Of a stretch of 52,799 nucleotides of DNA, positions 52,712-52,799 are shown piece by piece. Each line of letters opens with the position of its first letter. Within the stretch, counting starts at the first letter, position 1. This DNA is from Corynebacterium sp. p3-SID1241. Lineage in GTDB: Bacteria > Actinomycetota > Actinomycetes > Mycobacteriales > Mycobacteriaceae. The notes under the pieces are model-generated. The model was not told where the DNA came from. It did not search any database and saw nothing but the letters and a program-made list of their open reading frames with translations. The translations under genes and the position numbers were made by a program. Location: NCBI GenBank assembly GCA_025144025.1, contig JALXWS010000017.1, forward strand, positions 1 through 52,799, read 5' to 3'.

Positions 52712-52799
52712 GCCCGGGTGGCGGAATTGGCAGACGCGCTGGCTTCAGGTGCCAGTGTTCGATAAGAACGTGCGGGTTCAAGTCCCGCCCCGGGCACCA
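52712..52799 (+). tRNA. tRNA-Leu (CAG)
   Basis: Acceptor stem GCCCGGG/CCCGGGC, anticodon loop TTCAGGT with CAG at 52746-52748, a long variable arm typical of leucine tRNA, T-arm GGTTCAAGTCC and encoded CCA at the window end. Confidence 0.96.

Overview
This window is the replication-origin neighbourhood of a Corynebacterium-like chromosome (order Mycobacteriales). The gene order rpmH-oriC-dnaA-dnaN-recF-dciA-gyrB-gyrA, flanked on one side by sigM-trxB-trxA-cwlM-parB-parA-rsmG-yidC-yidD-rnpA and on the other by crgA-pknB-pknA-pbpA-rodA-pstP-fhaB-fhaA, is the classical Corynebacterium/Mycobacterium origin layout. The species cannot be named from the sequence alone.

Layout. 1-2350: a lower-GC accessory stretch. 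It holds the last 33 codons of a gene cut by the window edge, a tightly linked 323-residue protein and two more small unrecognised proteins, possibly the downstream end of a polymorphic toxin-immunity locus. 2627-4268: a leftward cassette of a TetR-type regulator, two small-multidrug-resistance (SMR) subunits and a NIPSNAP protein. 4686-10453: pepN, sigM, the thioredoxin pair and a pseudo-amidase CwlM. 10464-15350: a leftward ParAB/RsmG/YidC/RnpA/L34 cluster. 15408-18378: a bipartite oriC, with DnaA boxes on both sides of dnaA. 18379-23560: dnaN, recF, dciA, gyrB. 23632-26491: a leftward interlude between gyrB and gyrA, with an MFS exporter, two small proteins and an RHH plus degenerate Doc-like pair. 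26570-29464: gyrA and a DUF3566 membrane protein. 29626-32576: tRNA-Ile, tRNA-Ala, a small segment (YjbR-like, MarR, Mpg, polysaccharide deacetylase) and a second identical tRNA-Ala. 32823-38188: small genes and a metF-metE operon. 38238-43242: DedA, a HAD hydrolase broken by one in-frame amber codon, ppiA, a rhomboid protease, a second DnaA-box cluster, an FAD oxidoreductase and a membrane protein. 43317-52513: the divisome and elongation Ser/Thr-kinase operon with crgA. 52712-52799: tRNA-Leu(CAG).

How the parts connect. DnaA, DnaN, RecF, DciA, gyrase and ParAB cover initiation, elongation, topology and segregation. FhaA, FhaB, PstP, RodA, PbpA, PknA and PknB form a nearly gapless operon for phospho-controlled cell-wall growth. 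CwlM, a PknB client in mycobacteria, sits on the other side of oriC.

Most interesting points. (1) A 0.27-kb intergenic region at about 41.0-41.2 kb carries four perfect DnaA boxes plus TGATCA and TTGTAATTT words also found in oriC, about 23 kb away from oriC; it looks like an undescribed DnaA-binding or titration locus. (2) A 62-bp palindromic element with a fixed centre (CGTCGACG) and fixed outer arms occurs twice, each time just downstream of one of two identical tRNA-Ala genes. (3) CwlM has lost the expected catalytic residues of the amidase family. (4) A HAD gene carries a single nonsense codon. (5) A degenerate Doc-like/RHH pair lies between gyrB and gyrA. (6) Several genes appear to be transcribed as leaderless mRNAs.
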